NCBI GenBank assembly: GCA_030148025.1
Contig: JASBUG010000029.1
Location: 124,001 to 188,000, forward strand
Direction: 5' to 3'
Source: Flavobacteriaceae bacterium
GTDB lineage: Bacteria > Bacteroidota > Bacteroidia > Flavobacteriales > Flavobacteriaceae
DNA: 64,000 nt
Below, in pieces: positions 51,793 through 61,102 of the stretch; position 1 is the stretch's first letter; each line of letters starts with the position of its first letter. The notes beneath the pieces are model-generated. The model searched no databases and was not told the DNA's origin. It saw only the letters and a program-made list of their open reading frames with translations. Made by a program: the position numbers and the translations under genes.

Positions 51793-53529
51793 TTATTTTA
51801 CTCGATATACAGGATACTGCATATGTGCTTTTTCGTAATGGTGTGTACGCTCAAAGATCCAGCTTAATTGCGCATACCAATTAGCTTCAAAACGTTTGTC
51901 GTTTTGTTTTTTAGCCTCAAACTCTGCTCTTAAATCAGGATCATTATCTAGTATGGTTTTGGCGGTATCTTCAAATACATAAGGTGAAAAACCTTCTTTT
52001 TGCTGTAAAATGGTGTCAAAGAAATTCCAGTTAAAAAAGGAGTCTGCAGCTTCTGGCTCTAAGGTTTCTAATAAATAACGTAAACCAGCTTGATCTGTAG
52101 AAATAAAATAATCGCCTTTTCTAAAAGTGATATCTAAAGACCTTGCTGATACTGAAGTGTTATAATGCGGATAATGGCCTTCGTAAGCACGTGTTCGGGT
52201 TTTATAATCGGCAATTCTATAAGCTTCAACAGTCATAGTAGTGTCACTTTCAAACTGTGCCATTTCAATATTGTTCAACTTCAATAGATCTATAACAGTA
52301 TGCCATCCTTGAGGAATAATATAGGCTTCTGGAATGCTCACACTTTTAGTCGCTTTAAAAAAGTTTTGATATTTAACGTCTTTAGTAAATGGTTTAGATC
52401 GGTCGTATTTTAAACGCATTTTTCCCGTGATTTCACTCGGAATAAACTCACCTTCAAATCCTTTAAAATTCAATGTGGAGCTTTGAGTTGTATCCACTGT
52501 CCATGCAACGGGATATTCTCCTTTTTCTTTATAAGCTTTCCAAACATCTTTTCTAAGTTCTGCTATCACATCGTTTTGCTCTTCAGTAATTTCGATCATG
52601 CTTTTCATTAACTCGTAAGTGCCTTCTACTCGAGGCTTATAAGGTTTTAGCATATGTGTTTCAACCATCATTCCCAAGGTGTTGAAAAGGGTAGTATACC
52701 CTGTAGAGTATCGTGGGTAATCCATAAACTGGCTAAATCCTTTCTCAGGTGTGCTATTAAAAACATTTACGTATGGTGTGATGTCCCAGTTTTTTGCCAT
52801 TAGTTTTTCCTCTAACATTGGCCGCATAGTTTTATTAAGATAAGTTCCTAAATCACCACCTAGTTTGTTGTGTTGGGTAAACAAATGTGTTAAAGTGTAT
52901 TGATAATCGGCACCATTACTTACATGGTTGTCTATAAATATATCTGGTTGTACCAAATGATATACTTGTGCAAAGGCTAAGGCATTTTTAGTGTCACTTT
53001 TTATGAAGTCACGATTCAGGTCGTAGTTTTGAGCATTTCCTCTAAACCCATATTCTTCAGGACCATTTTGATTAGCACGTGTTCCAGAATTTCTATTTAA
53101 ACTTCCACCAACGTTATAAACTGGAATGGCAGCTAAAACTGTTTTTTGAGGCATATCTGCATCGCCCTTAACAATATCTCTAAATAGCATCATGGTCGCG
53201 TCGATACCATCAGACTCTCCTGGATGAATGCCATTATTGATTAATAACACACGTTTGTTTTTTCGAATTTGTTCAAAATCGAAGTTCTTATCAGGATTTA
53301 AGGTTACTAAGTGTAAAGGGTAACCAGAATCAGTTTCACCAATCTCCTGAATATGTATTTCAGAATAGGCCTCAGCCAAGTCTGACCAATATTTTATAAC
53401 TTGTGCGTAAGTGGCTGTTTGAGTCCCGCTTGAGGATTCAAATACAGTTTCAAAATTGTAATCATTTTGTTTGGGAGCATTGTTACAAGAGAAGTTAAGG
53501 AAAACAAGAGCTAAAAAGAGTTTCTTCAT
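51793..53529 (-). CDS. M14 family zinc carboxypeptidase, lipoprotein
   Basis: 578 residues. N-terminal signal with a Cys lipobox (LNFSC). HPGE in GIHPGESDG gives the zinc HxxE, NRDF and the His in FIDNHVSNGAD follow, and MMVETHML contains the catalytic Glu. It removes C-terminal residues from peptides outside the cytoplasm. -7 box TAAGTTTG at 53567-53574. Co-transcribed with phzF. Confidence 0.88.
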   Translation of the reverse strand: MKKLFLALVFLNFSCNNAPKQNDYNFETVFESSSGTQTATYAQVIKYWSDLAEAYSEIHIQEIGETDSGYPLHLVTLNPDKNFDFEQIRKNKRVLLINNGIHPGESDGIDATMMLFRDIVKGDADMPQKTVLAAIPVYNVGGSLNRNSGTRANQNGPEEYGFRGNAQNYDLNRDFIKSDTKNALAFAQVYHLVQPDIFIDNHVSNGADYQYTLTHLFTQHNKLGGDLGTYLNKTMRPMLEEKLMAKNWDITPYVNVFNSTPEKGFSQFMDYPRYSTGYTTLFNTLGMMVETHMLKPYKPRVEGTYELMKSMIEITEEQNDVIAELRKDVWKAYKEKGEYPVAWTVDTTQSSTLNFKGFEGEFIPSEITGKMRLKYDRSKPFTKDVKYQNFFKATKSVSIPEAYIIPQGWHTVIDLLKLNNIEMAQFESDTTMTVEAYRIADYKTRTRAYEGHYPHYNTSVSARSLDITFRKGDYFISTDQAGLRYLLETLEPEAADSFFNWNFFDTILQQKEGFSPYVFEDTAKTILDNDPDLRAEFEAKKQNDKRFEANWYAQLSWIFERTHHYEKAHMQYPVYRVK

Positions 53530-53566
53530 TTTTGGTTGATTATTTGTGTTTTAGTGCATTGCATGC

Positions 53567-53574
53567 CAAACTTA
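53567..53574 (-). promoter_or_regulatory. -7 promoter element of the M14-phzF genes
   Basis: TAAGTTTG on the minus strand, 37 bases upstream of the ATG at 53529. Confidence 0.55.
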
Positions 53575-53618
53575 ATGAAATTATAATAATAACTGCTTGT
53601 GAGTACTAATATTAACTG

Positions 53619-53626
53619 TATTTTTG
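53619..53626 (+). promoter_or_regulatory. -7 promoter element of the sulP gene
   Basis: TATTTTTG, 22 bases upstream of the ATG at 53649. Confidence 0.55.
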
Positions 53627-53648
53627 CCGCTTCGAAAAACAAACCATT

Positions 53649-55271
53649 ATGACTGAGTTTATTAGAAAACGTGCCGCAAATGCTAAGAATGATATTTTAA
53701 GTGGATTAACGGTAGCTTTGGCTTTAGTACCAGAAGCTGTAGCATTCGCTTTTGTGGCTGGTGTAGATCCGTTAGTTGGGTTATATGCTGCTTTTATGAT
53801 AGGGCTAATTACTTCGGTATTTGGAGGACGACCAGGAATGATTAGTGGTGCCACAGGAGCTTTAGCTGTTGTGATGGTGCATTTAGTTGCCGAAGGAAAT
53901 GCTATGGGAGCTCCAGGAGAAGAACTGGGACTTTACTATTTATTTGCTACCGTTATTTTAATGGGAATCATTCAAATGTTAGCTGGCGTGTTTAAACTTG
54001 GGAAGTTTGTTCGATTGATTCCACATCCAGTGATGATGGGGTTTGTCAATGGGTTAGCGATTGTAATTTGTTTGGCACAATTTGGTATGTTTATGACGGT
54101 TGAAAATGGCCAAGAGGTATGGATGAGTGGTAATAAACTTTGGACTATGATAGGATTAGTAGCTTTAACCATGGGAATCATGTTCGGATTACCAAAGCTT
54201 ACTAAAAAACTACCTGAAGCCTTAATAGCTATTCTTGTTGTTTCAGCAATTGTAATCTTTGGAAATTTAGATGTGGCTACTGTAGGCAGTTTTATTAGAG
54301 ATGGAGGAGGAGAAGGCTTAAAAGGAGGTTTACCACAGTTTCAAACAGATATTTTTAGCAAAGTACCATTTACTTGGGAAACCATAAAGTTCATTGGACC
54401 TTATGCATTGATTCTTGCTGCTATTGGATTGATAGAGTCGTTGATGACCTTGAACTTAATTGATGAGTTAACTGAAACTAGAGGGAATTCAAATAGAGAA
54501 TGTATGGCACAAGGAGGTGCTAACATTATCACTGGTTTCTTTGGTGGTATGGGTGGTTGTGCTATGATCGGGCAATCTATTATCAATATTAAAGGAGGAG
54601 GAAGAACAAGACTTTCTGGAATTGTTGCTGCCTTGGCTTTATTAGCATTTATATTATTTGCTTCTGGATTGATAGAACAAGTACCTATTGCAGCTCTTGT
54701 TGGTGTAATGTTTATGGTAGTAATTGGAACTTTTGCTTGGTCTAGTTTTAGAATCATGAATAAGATACCGAAGACAGATGTATTTGTATTGATTCTTGTG
54801 TCTGGATTAACAGTATTATTTGATCTTGCTATAGCGGTTATTTCAGGTGTAATTGTGAGTGCATTGGTATTCTCTTGGGAAAATGCAAAACGTATTCGTG
54901 CCAGAAAACGTATGAAGGATGATGGTACAAAAGTATATGAGATTTGGGGCCCTTTATTCTTTGGAAGTATTTCTGCATTTAATGAAAAGTTTGATGTAAA
55001 GAATGATCCTGATAAAGTAGAGATTGATTTTGTGGAGTCTCGTGTAAGTGATCATTCAGCTATTGAAGCTATTTTCAATTTGGTGAACAAATATGAAGCT
55101 GAAGGAAAGCATGTGAAATTAAAACACCTTAGTGAAGATTGTAAAGTATTGCTATACAAATCAAGCCCTAAGTTTCATCAGGTAATAGAAGAAGCTATTG
55201 ATGATCCTAGATATCATTTAGCTGAAAACCCTGAAGCTTTTACAAAAGGACTAGGTGAATACAATTTATAG
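53649..55271 (+). CDS. SulP family anion transporter with STAS domain
   Basis: 540 residues, about 10-12 membrane helices: LSGLTVALALVPEAVAFAFV (helix 1 with the conserved substrate-binding segment), GGMGGCAMIGQS (SulP motif), and a cytoplasmic STAS domain (about residues 435-530) with DFVESRVSDHSAIEAI. It moves sulfate or bicarbonate across the inner membrane; which one is not resolvable, and no carbonic anhydrase or sulfate genes adjoin. Repeat R8 lies behind its stop. Confidence 0.93.
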   Translation: MTEFIRKRAANAKNDILSGLTVALALVPEAVAFAFVAGVDPLVGLYAAFMIGLITSVFGGRPGMISGATGALAVVMVHLVAEGNAMGAPGEELGLYYLFATVILMGIIQMLAGVFKLGKFVRLIPHPVMMGFVNGLAIVICLAQFGMFMTVENGQEVWMSGNKLWTMIGLVALTMGIMFGLPKLTKKLPEALIAILVVSAIVIFGNLDVATVGSFIRDGGGEGLKGGLPQFQTDIFSKVPFTWETIKFIGPYALILAAIGLIESLMTLNLIDELTETRGNSNRECMAQGGANIITGFFGGMGGCAMIGQSIINIKGGGRTRLSGIVAALALLAFILFASGLIEQVPIAALVGVMFMVVIGTFAWSSFRIMNKIPKTDVFVLILVSGLTVLFDLAIAVISGVIVSALVFSWENAKRIRARKRMKDDGTKVYEIWGPLFFGSISAFNEKFDVKNDPDKVEIDFVESRVSDHSAIEAIFNLVNKYEAEGKHVKLKHLSEDCKVLLYKSSPKFHQVIEEAIDDPRYHLAENPEAFTKGLGEYNL

Positions 55272-55283
55272 ATAGTTTTTAAT

Positions 55284-55358
55284 GTTATTTCGAAATGAGG
55301 AGCATAGTGACGATTGAGACATCTCATTATGAGATGTCTCGTTTACTCTCGACATGAC
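55284..55358. repeat. 75-bp palindromic element (copy R8), homologous to the one inside the UDG-like gene
   Basis: Begins GTTAT and ends ATGAC, with a perfect centre GAGACATCTCAT/ATGAGATGTCTC (55316-55340). It matches the reverse complement of 62620-62688 over its length (TTTCGAAA, GATTGAGACATC, TCGACATGAC). It lies between two convergent genes and may act as their terminator. Confidence 0.85.
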
Positions 55359-55378
55359 GTGATTTCCTAATATCAGAT

Positions 55379-55786
55379 CTAGTAAAAACTAGCTTCATCA
55401 ACCATTATTGTTGTTAATTCTACTTTGTGACCATCAGGATCTTTTATATAGATCGAATGAAAATAATGATGGTTTTGAAAATTAAACTCTATACCTACTT
55501 TGTTAAAATAATCTTGAGCTTTTTTAAAGTTTTCGTTGTTGAGATTAAATGCAAAATGTTCAATACGTACATTCCTTGAACTGGGATCTATTTTAGCATC
55601 TTCTAATCTTGCAGGAAAAATGGCAAGACCGCTTTTACCTGATAACATGAATACCGGAAATTCTCCCCATTCTTTAACCTGATATTTTTTAAGCCCTAAA
55701 TGTTTTGCATACCAATTAATGCTGCGTTCCATATCCTCTACATAAATAGCGACATGGTCTAAAAAGTTTATATCAAAAGGTTTCAT
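55379..55786 (-). CDS. VOC family (glyoxalase/bleomycin-resistance fold) protein
   Basis: 135 residues, two beta-alpha-beta-beta-beta modules: FLDHVAIYVEDMERSINWYAKHLG at the start, RIEHFAFNLNNENFKKA and HSIYIKDPDGHKVELTT at the end; His/Glu metal positions are present. Function unknown; lyase, isomerase or ring-cleaving roles exist in the family. Convergent with sulP. Confidence 0.85.
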   Translation of the reverse strand: MKPFDINFLDHVAIYVEDMERSINWYAKHLGLKKYQVKEWGEFPVFMLSGKSGLAIFPARLEDAKIDPSSRNVRIEHFAFNLNNENFKKAQDYFNKVGIEFNFQNHHYFHSIYIKDPDGHKVELTTIMVDEASFY

Positions 55787-55825
55787 AGTTTTAAGTTTTT
55801 CATAAAACTATAGAATTAAACTATG

Positions 55826-57355
55826 CTAATTAGAGGTTGCCGATAAGTTTTCTCTATTCAACAATTGCCCTCTTATGATGACCTTTTCAATGGTGTTATA
55901 AGCACCAATAGTTTTTAAAGGATTTTTATCTAACAGCAATAGGTTTGCTATTTTGTTTTCTTCAATCGATCCGTATTTATCTTCTAGATTGAAAGCTTTG
56001 GCATTGTTATAAGTTGCTGCTAATAAAATTTGTTCTAGTGATACTCCAGATTCTTGCCATTTTTGCATTTCTAAATAACCATTTAAACCAGGAGGCATTG
56101 TATGCGTATTGGCAGCGGGTGTGTCGGTTCCAAAAACTAAGTTAGCATCATGTTCTGCTAATGTACTTGTTGCAATTTCAACTTTATCGACCACTTTTTG
56201 TAAAAGTGCCATAATCTCCTCGTTTGTTAAGCCATCAAAAAATGATTTGGCATATTTTCTAATATTTTGTTCTTGCCATTTACCTTCTTCAGTGTTTAGC
56301 CAATTCAGTAAATCTTCTGGATATACATGTTGCAGTTTTTTATTTCTAAGAAAATTGACATTAAAAACATCTTTCTGACCGCCAACCACTCGTATGGTAG
56401 GTTGGTATCCTACCTTTTTATTAGCTATTTCAATAAGTAAGTTTTTATGTGTTTCAGGAAGTTCGTTTACGTTTAAATAGTCTGTTAATTTTCCCCAATG
56501 CCACATACCATGCGCAAATACATCAATTCCAGTTTCCAAGCCAAATTTTTGAGCTTCATAGGCATTGGCGTGTAATAATACAGGAACATTTTGTGCATGA
56601 GCTTCAGTTACAATTTCTTTAATAATGTCTTTACTAGGAAGTTCCCAAGTTAATTCTTCGGTACCTCCAAAACCATCTTCGTAAAGCGTCTTAACACAAA
56701 TGCCTTGGCTTTCATCCACTATTCGTGATACCAGCGCTTTTGGTGTGTGTTTGTCCAGATCAATATCACTTGGCATCTCTACATTATCATTGTACTTGTC
56801 GTGTAAAAAATGTGGGTGTTCAATGAGTCTATCTTCAACAGGAGTATCGTTCATCATCAGATCGTGAGCAACCACTATTTGGTCTCCACAAGTATAGATA
56901 TCTGGACGAACAGGTTTTCTTAAAATACCATTAATAACATTAGGGGCGTAATTATTTACATCTACTAAGGTGGTATATCCAAAATATAGATAACTTCTAG
57001 GAAGTTGATTATAATAGTCTTTAGCAAGTTCTGGATATTTCTTTTTGTGTTTCCATCCCATTCCAGCAATACTTGCAAGATGTACATGACTATCTATTAA
57101 ACCAGGAATAATGTATTTGCCTTTTCCATTTACTGTTTGGTAATTGCCATTAAGCGTTTGATCGTTTTTAGAGACCTTTACGATCTTGTCGTTGTCAATA
57201 ATGACACTCCCTTTAAATGAGGTATAGCCATTTTCATTAGGAGTTAAAATAGTTACATTATTAATTAGGATTCCGTTCCCTAAAGTGATTGGAGCTTCAT
57301 TTTGACAAGACATAATAAGTGCCATCAAAACAAGGCATAGTTTTAATGTTCGCAT
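55826..57355 (-). CDS. Amidohydrolase (urease/imidazolonepropionase-like), lipoprotein
   Basis: 509 residues. Lipobox ALIMSC at about residue 17. Metal-site motifs: HVH at His90/His92 (LIDSHVHLAS), a likely carboxylated Lys in GICVKTLYEDG, His in LLHANAYEA, His in FAHGMWHWG and Asp in VFGTDTPA; VFNLEDK-type IEENKIANLLLLDKNP closes the fold. It probably hydrolyses an amide or cyclic amide in the periplasm; the substrate is unknown. The other direction and spacing (54 bases) set it apart from the next VOC gene. Confidence 0.88.
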   Translation of the reverse strand: MRTLKLCLVLMALIMSCQNEAPITLGNGILINNVTILTPNENGYTSFKGSVIIDNDKIVKVSKNDQTLNGNYQTVNGKGKYIIPGLIDSHVHLASIAGMGWKHKKKYPELAKDYYNQLPRSYLYFGYTTLVDVNNYAPNVINGILRKPVRPDIYTCGDQIVVAHDLMMNDTPVEDRLIEHPHFLHDKYNDNVEMPSDIDLDKHTPKALVSRIVDESQGICVKTLYEDGFGGTEELTWELPSKDIIKEIVTEAHAQNVPVLLHANAYEAQKFGLETGIDVFAHGMWHWGKLTDYLNVNELPETHKNLLIEIANKKVGYQPTIRVVGGQKDVFNVNFLRNKKLQHVYPEDLLNWLNTEEGKWQEQNIRKYAKSFFDGLTNEEIMALLQKVVDKVEIATSTLAEHDANLVFGTDTPAANTHTMPPGLNGYLEMQKWQESGVSLEQILLAATYNNAKAFNLEDKYGSIEENKIANLLLLDKNPLKTIGAYNTIEKVIIRGQLLNRENLSATSN

Positions 57356-57409
57356 GATTGATTAGTTTGATTGATACTTAGACGACGATCAAACCAATAT
57401 AATGTTACG

Positions 57410-57781
57410 TTAGTCCTGGTGAATTTGAATGTAATTACCAAAGCCATCTTCAAACGTTGCTACGGTTCCCCAATCAGTTTTGGTTGGTGCTTGTTTAAAA
57501 GGTACTCCTAAAGCTTTTAGCCGTTCATAATCAGCTTTTACATCATCACTACCCAGAATAATAATAGGATAGCCTTCTTTATATACTTGTTTCTGGAATG
57601 CATCGTAATAGCCATCTCCTTTAGGTTCCAATAAAAGGGTGGTTTTACAATCTTCAGAAGTTACAATAGCCAATTGCGCTTCTGGCATAAAGGTGTGTTC
57701 TTTTAATCCAATTATTTCGGTGTAGAATTTAAATGCCTTAATAGGATCGTCTACAGGGAGACTTGTCATTTTTAAATACAT
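57410..57781 (-). CDS. VOC family protein
   Basis: 123 residues, glyoxalase-like fold: SLPVDDPIKAFKFYTEIIG at the start and WGTVATFEDGFGNYIQIHQD at the end, with metal-type His/Glu positions reduced. No function can be named. It starts six bases after the coaD stop and belongs to the same leftward run (ddl-coaD-VOC). Confidence 0.82.
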   Translation of the reverse strand: MYLKMTSLPVDDPIKAFKFYTEIIGLKEHTFMPEAQLAIVTSEDCKTTLLLEPKGDGYYDAFQKQVYKEGYPIIILGSDDVKADYERLKALGVPFKQAPTKTDWGTVATFEDGFGNYIQIHQD

Positions 57782-57787
57782 GATCTT

Positions 57788-58243
57788 TTATTTTACACGA
57801 ACACTATCGGGAACCAGTTTGGTATAATCACCATTATATCTAATAACTTCTCTCACAATACTAGAACTAATATAAGATGTATTGGCATCGGTTAATAAGA
57901 AAACTGTTTCAATTTCAGAAAGGGTTCTATTAGTATGAGCAATGGCTTTTTCAAATTCAAAATCGGCTGGGTTTCGAAGGCCTCTTAAAATAAATTTCAC
58001 ACCAATGTCTTTACAAAAATCAACAGTTAATCCATTATAAGTAACCACTTTTACTTTAGGCTCATTTTTGAAAGCTTCTTCAATAAAACGTTTACGTTCA
58101 TCTAATGAGAACATATATTTCTTTTCAGAATTAACACCTATGGCTACTATTACTTCATCAAAAAGTGCAATGCCTCGTGTAATGATATCGAAATGTCCTA
58201 ATGTAAGCGGGTCGAAAGATCCCGGAAAAATTGCTCGTTTCAT
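57788..58243 (-). CDS. coaD: Phosphopantetheine adenylyltransferase
   Basis: 151 residues. The nucleotidyltransferase motif is FPGSFDPLTLGH, and ISSSIVRE is the second signature. It performs the penultimate step of coenzyme A synthesis. It follows ddl by 18 bases. Confidence 0.97.
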   Translation of the reverse strand: MKRAIFPGSFDPLTLGHFDIITRGIALFDEVIVAIGVNSEKKYMFSLDERKRFIEEAFKNEPKVKVVTYNGLTVDFCKDIGVKFILRGLRNPADFEFEKAIAHTNRTLSEIETVFLLTDANTSYISSSIVREVIRYNGDYTKLVPDSVRVK

Positions 58244-58261
58244 ATTATAAAAATAAAGCTT

Positions 58262-59236
58262 TTATTTCAAAGCTTCTTGTATAGCATTATCAAATAAGTC
58301 TTCAAGTGAAATTCCAGCGGCTCTTGCTTGTTGAGGTAATATGCTTTCTTTTGTAAGACCAGGAACAGTATTTACTTCCAATAAATGAGGTTCTCCATTT
58401 TTAAAGATATATTCACTTCTGGAAAATCCTTCCATTTTTAGAATTTCGTAAACTTGTTTAGCTACTTTGTTAACCTTTGTAGCCATTTCATCACTAATTC
58501 TTGCAGGTGTGATCTCTTGTGATTCACCTAAATATTTAGCCTTATAATCAAAAAAATCATTATCACTAACAATTTCTGTAGCAGGTAAAACAATAACGTC
58601 CCCTTTATACTTAATGACACCTATAGACACTTCGGTGCCATCTAGAAATTCTTCTATAATAATTTCATCGTCTTCTTTAAACGCATGGTCTATTGCTGCT
58701 TGCAGATCATTCTTTTTGTATACTTTGGTAATCCCAAAACTACTTCCAGCTTTATTAGCTTTTACAAAACAGGGTAACCCAACGGTATTGATTATAGCAT
58801 CTTCATCAATAGAGTCACCTAAATTTATATAATAAGATTCGGCAGTTTTAATACCATAGGGTTTTAATACGCTTAAACAATCACGCTTATTAAAAGTAAG
58901 TGCAGCTTGGTACATACCACAACTTGTATGCGGAATGCCTAAAAGCTCAAAATAAGCTTGCATGTAACCATCTTCTCCTGGAGTTCCATGTATGGCATTG
59001 AACACACAATCGAAAGTTATTTTTGTACTGTTTACAGTAGTTGAAAAATCATTTTTATCAATAGGGTGTTCGATGTTTTCAGGATCTACATATACCCATT
59101 TTTCTTTGAAAATATGTACACGATATACATTATACTTATTGCTATCGAGTGATTCATAAACAACGTTTCCACTTTTTAAAGAGATCTCAAATTCGCTTGA
59201 ATAACCTCCCATGATAATAGCAATATTCTGTTTCAT
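58262..59236 (-). CDS. ddl: D-alanine--D-alanine ligase
   Basis: 324 residues with the ATP-grasp pattern: GGYSSEFEISLKSG at the start, the GTPGEDG loop, LPCFVKANKAGSSFGI, EEFLDGTEVSIGV and EVNTVPGLTKES. It makes the D-Ala dipeptide for peptidoglycan. First of the leftward ddl-coaD-VOC run; diverges from the PASTA-rluD unit. Confidence 0.97.
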   Translation of the reverse strand: MKQNIAIIMGGYSSEFEISLKSGNVVYESLDSNKYNVYRVHIFKEKWVYVDPENIEHPIDKNDFSTTVNSTKITFDCVFNAIHGTPGEDGYMQAYFELLGIPHTSCGMYQAALTFNKRDCLSVLKPYGIKTAESYYINLGDSIDEDAIINTVGLPCFVKANKAGSSFGITKVYKKNDLQAAIDHAFKEDDEIIIEEFLDGTEVSIGVIKYKGDVIVLPATEIVSDNDFFDYKAKYLGESQEITPARISDEMATKVNKVAKQVYEILKMEGFSRSEYIFKNGEPHLLEVNTVPGLTKESILPQQARAAGISLEDLFDNAIQEALK

Positions 59237-59361
59237 TTGCTTTTTTAAGTTATAAATGATTCAATAAATTAGGGTTCTAACCGTTTTGTAAAAATATTAT
59301 TTATTCATAGAACGTAAAACCTTTTTGTTTGAATATACGTATATACTAGAACTAAAGTTTA

Positions 59362-59399
59362 TTCAAAAATTTTTGAAACTATAAATTTGTGTAGTTTTG
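59362..59399 (+). promoter_or_regulatory. PASTA-rluD promoter with adjacent perfect palindrome
   Basis: TTCAAAAATTTTTGAA (59362-59377) is a perfect 16-bp palindrome ending four bases before TAAATTTG (59382-59389); a second -7 candidate TAGTTTTG is at 59392-59399, 20 bases from the ATG. Another palindrome ATATACGTATAT lies at 59333-59344. The 182-base gap holds no gene. Confidence 0.5.
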
Positions 59400-59418
59400 T
59401 CACATATTCTGTATTTAT

Positions 59419-59970
59419 ATGAGTCTAATAAAGTTTATTACCAGTAAAACATTTTTTAAACAACTAGGGTTAGCTATCGTTGTTTCGATTGTGCTAGTAT
59501 TTTTTGCACTTAGATATTTAAAATATACCACCAATCATGGTGATTTTGTTGAAGTACCAGAATTAAAAGGAAAAACTTTAGATGTTGTGCAAATAGAGAT
59601 TGATGATAACGATTTGACTATGGTTGTTCAGGATTCGGCAAATTATAATCCTAATTATCCTAAATTTTCAGTGATTGAGCAGCAACCAGCAGCTGGGGCT
59701 TTAGTTAAAGAAAACAGAAAAATCTATTTAACATTAAATCCTTCAGGATATAAAAAAGTATCGGTGCCTAATGTTATTCGTCGTACTTTCAGACAGGCAA
59801 AGCCAACCTTAGAGGCTTTAGAATTTGAGGTAGGAACAATTACTTATGTAAATGATCTAGGTTTAGATGAGGTAATTGAAATTAGACATAAAGGAAAAAA
59901 AATAACTCCAGGAACTATGTTGGCCAAAACATCAAAGATTGATTTGGTTTTAGGAAATGGAAAAGGATAA
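59419..59970 (+). CDS. Membrane-anchored PASTA domain protein
   Basis: 183 residues: one membrane helix (about 15-33) and two PASTA domains (VEVPELKGKTLDVVQIEI..., VSVPNVIRRTFRQAKPTLEAL...). PASTA domains usually bind peptidoglycan fragments; there is no kinase domain here. It is adjacent to ddl on the other strand and is followed after 13 bases by rluD. Confidence 0.9.
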   Translation: MSLIKFITSKTFFKQLGLAIVVSIVLVFFALRYLKYTTNHGDFVEVPELKGKTLDVVQIEIDDNDLTMVVQDSANYNPNYPKFSVIEQQPAAGALVKENRKIYLTLNPSGYKKVSVPNVIRRTFRQAKPTLEALEFEVGTITYVNDLGLDEVIEIRHKGKKITPGTMLAKTSKIDLVLGNGKG

Positions 59971-59983
59971 GGAGTTGTAGTTT

Positions 59984-61024
59984 ATGGACGAACAATTACA
60001 CAATTTACCTGAGCAGGAATCAGAATTATACGAACATTATGCTTTTACTGTTGAAAAGGGGCAACAACCTTTACGTATAGATAAATATTTAATGAATTTT
60101 ATCGAAAATGCTACCCGAAATAAAATACAGGCAGCAGCCAAAGAAGGAAGCATTCGTGTAAATGGTGTTTCGGTAAAATCTAATTATAAGGTTAAACCAC
60201 TTGATGAAATAAAGGTATTATTTGAGCATCCTCCATATGAAAATTTGTTAGTGCCTGAAGATATTCCACTAAATATAGTGTATGAAGATGAGCATTTATT
60301 AGTGGTTAATAAACCTGCAGGAATGGTTGTGCACCCAGGACATGGAAATTATTCAGGAACCTTGATCAATGCCTTAACGTTTCATTTTGATAACTTACCA
60401 AATAACTCTAGTGACAGACCTGGTTTAGTACATCGTATAGATAAGGATACTAGCGGACTCCTGGTTATTGCAAAAACAGAAAGCGCTATGAATCATTTAT
60501 CAAATCAGTTTGCTGAAAAAACCAGTAAACGTGAATATGTTGCCTTGGTTTGGGGTAATATTGAAGATGATGAAGGCACTATTGAAGGAAACATAGGAAG
60601 ACATCCAAAAAACAGATTACAGAATACTGTTTTTCTGGGAGATGATGCCTATAAAGGAAAACCAGCAGTAACACATTTTAAAGTGTTAGAGCGTTTGGGT
60701 TATATTACTATGGTATCGTGTAAATTAGAAACAGGACGTACGCATCAAATACGTGTACATATGAAACATATAGGGCATACCCTGTTTAATGATGAACGCT
60801 ACGGAGGTGAACGCATATTAAAAGGAACAACCTTTACAAAATACAAGCAGTTTGTTGAAAATTGTTTTAAAGTATTACCGCGTCAAGCTCTGCATGCTAA
60901 AACCTTAGGTTTTGAGCATCCAGAAACTGGTGAGTGGATGGATTTTACATCAGAGTTGCCAGAAGATATGTCTGAGTGTATAGAAAAATGGCGTGGGTAT
61001 TCTAAGCATCAGGATAATTTATAG
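59984..61024 (+). CDS. rluD: Large-subunit rRNA pseudouridine synthase RluD-type
   Basis: 346 residues. S4 RNA-binding domain (RIDKYLMNFIENATRNKIQAAA) then the catalytic core with HRIDKDTSGLLV (catalytic Asp in DKDTSG), and GRTHQIRVHMKHIGH. It modifies uridines in 23S rRNA; precise sites cannot be stated. Downstream of the PASTA gene in one operon. Confidence 0.95.
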   Translation: MDEQLHNLPEQESELYEHYAFTVEKGQQPLRIDKYLMNFIENATRNKIQAAAKEGSIRVNGVSVKSNYKVKPLDEIKVLFEHPPYENLLVPEDIPLNIVYEDEHLLVVNKPAGMVVHPGHGNYSGTLINALTFHFDNLPNNSSDRPGLVHRIDKDTSGLLVIAKTESAMNHLSNQFAEKTSKREYVALVWGNIEDDEGTIEGNIGRHPKNRLQNTVFLGDDAYKGKPAVTHFKVLERLGYITMVSCKLETGRTHQIRVHMKHIGHTLFNDERYGGERILKGTTFTKYKQFVENCFKVLPRQALHAKTLGFEHPETGEWMDFTSELPEDMSECIEKWRGYSKHQDNL

Positions 61025-61102
61025 TGATATTTAAATTTCCTTATTAATTCGTTTTATTTTCAAAGTAGTTAGACTTAAATTTGGGAAACTAAAATTGGTA
61101 TT

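Noticed and set aside
51793..53529. PhzF and M14 neighbours as a phenazine biosynthesis cluster
   Set aside because: No phz core genes are present; PhzF-like proteins are widespread outside phenazine producers.
53612..53854. Small frames opposite to sulP, ftsH, M1 peptidase and others
   Set aside because: They mirror strongly coding frames on the other strand, lack promoters or recognisable domains, and show no independent support.
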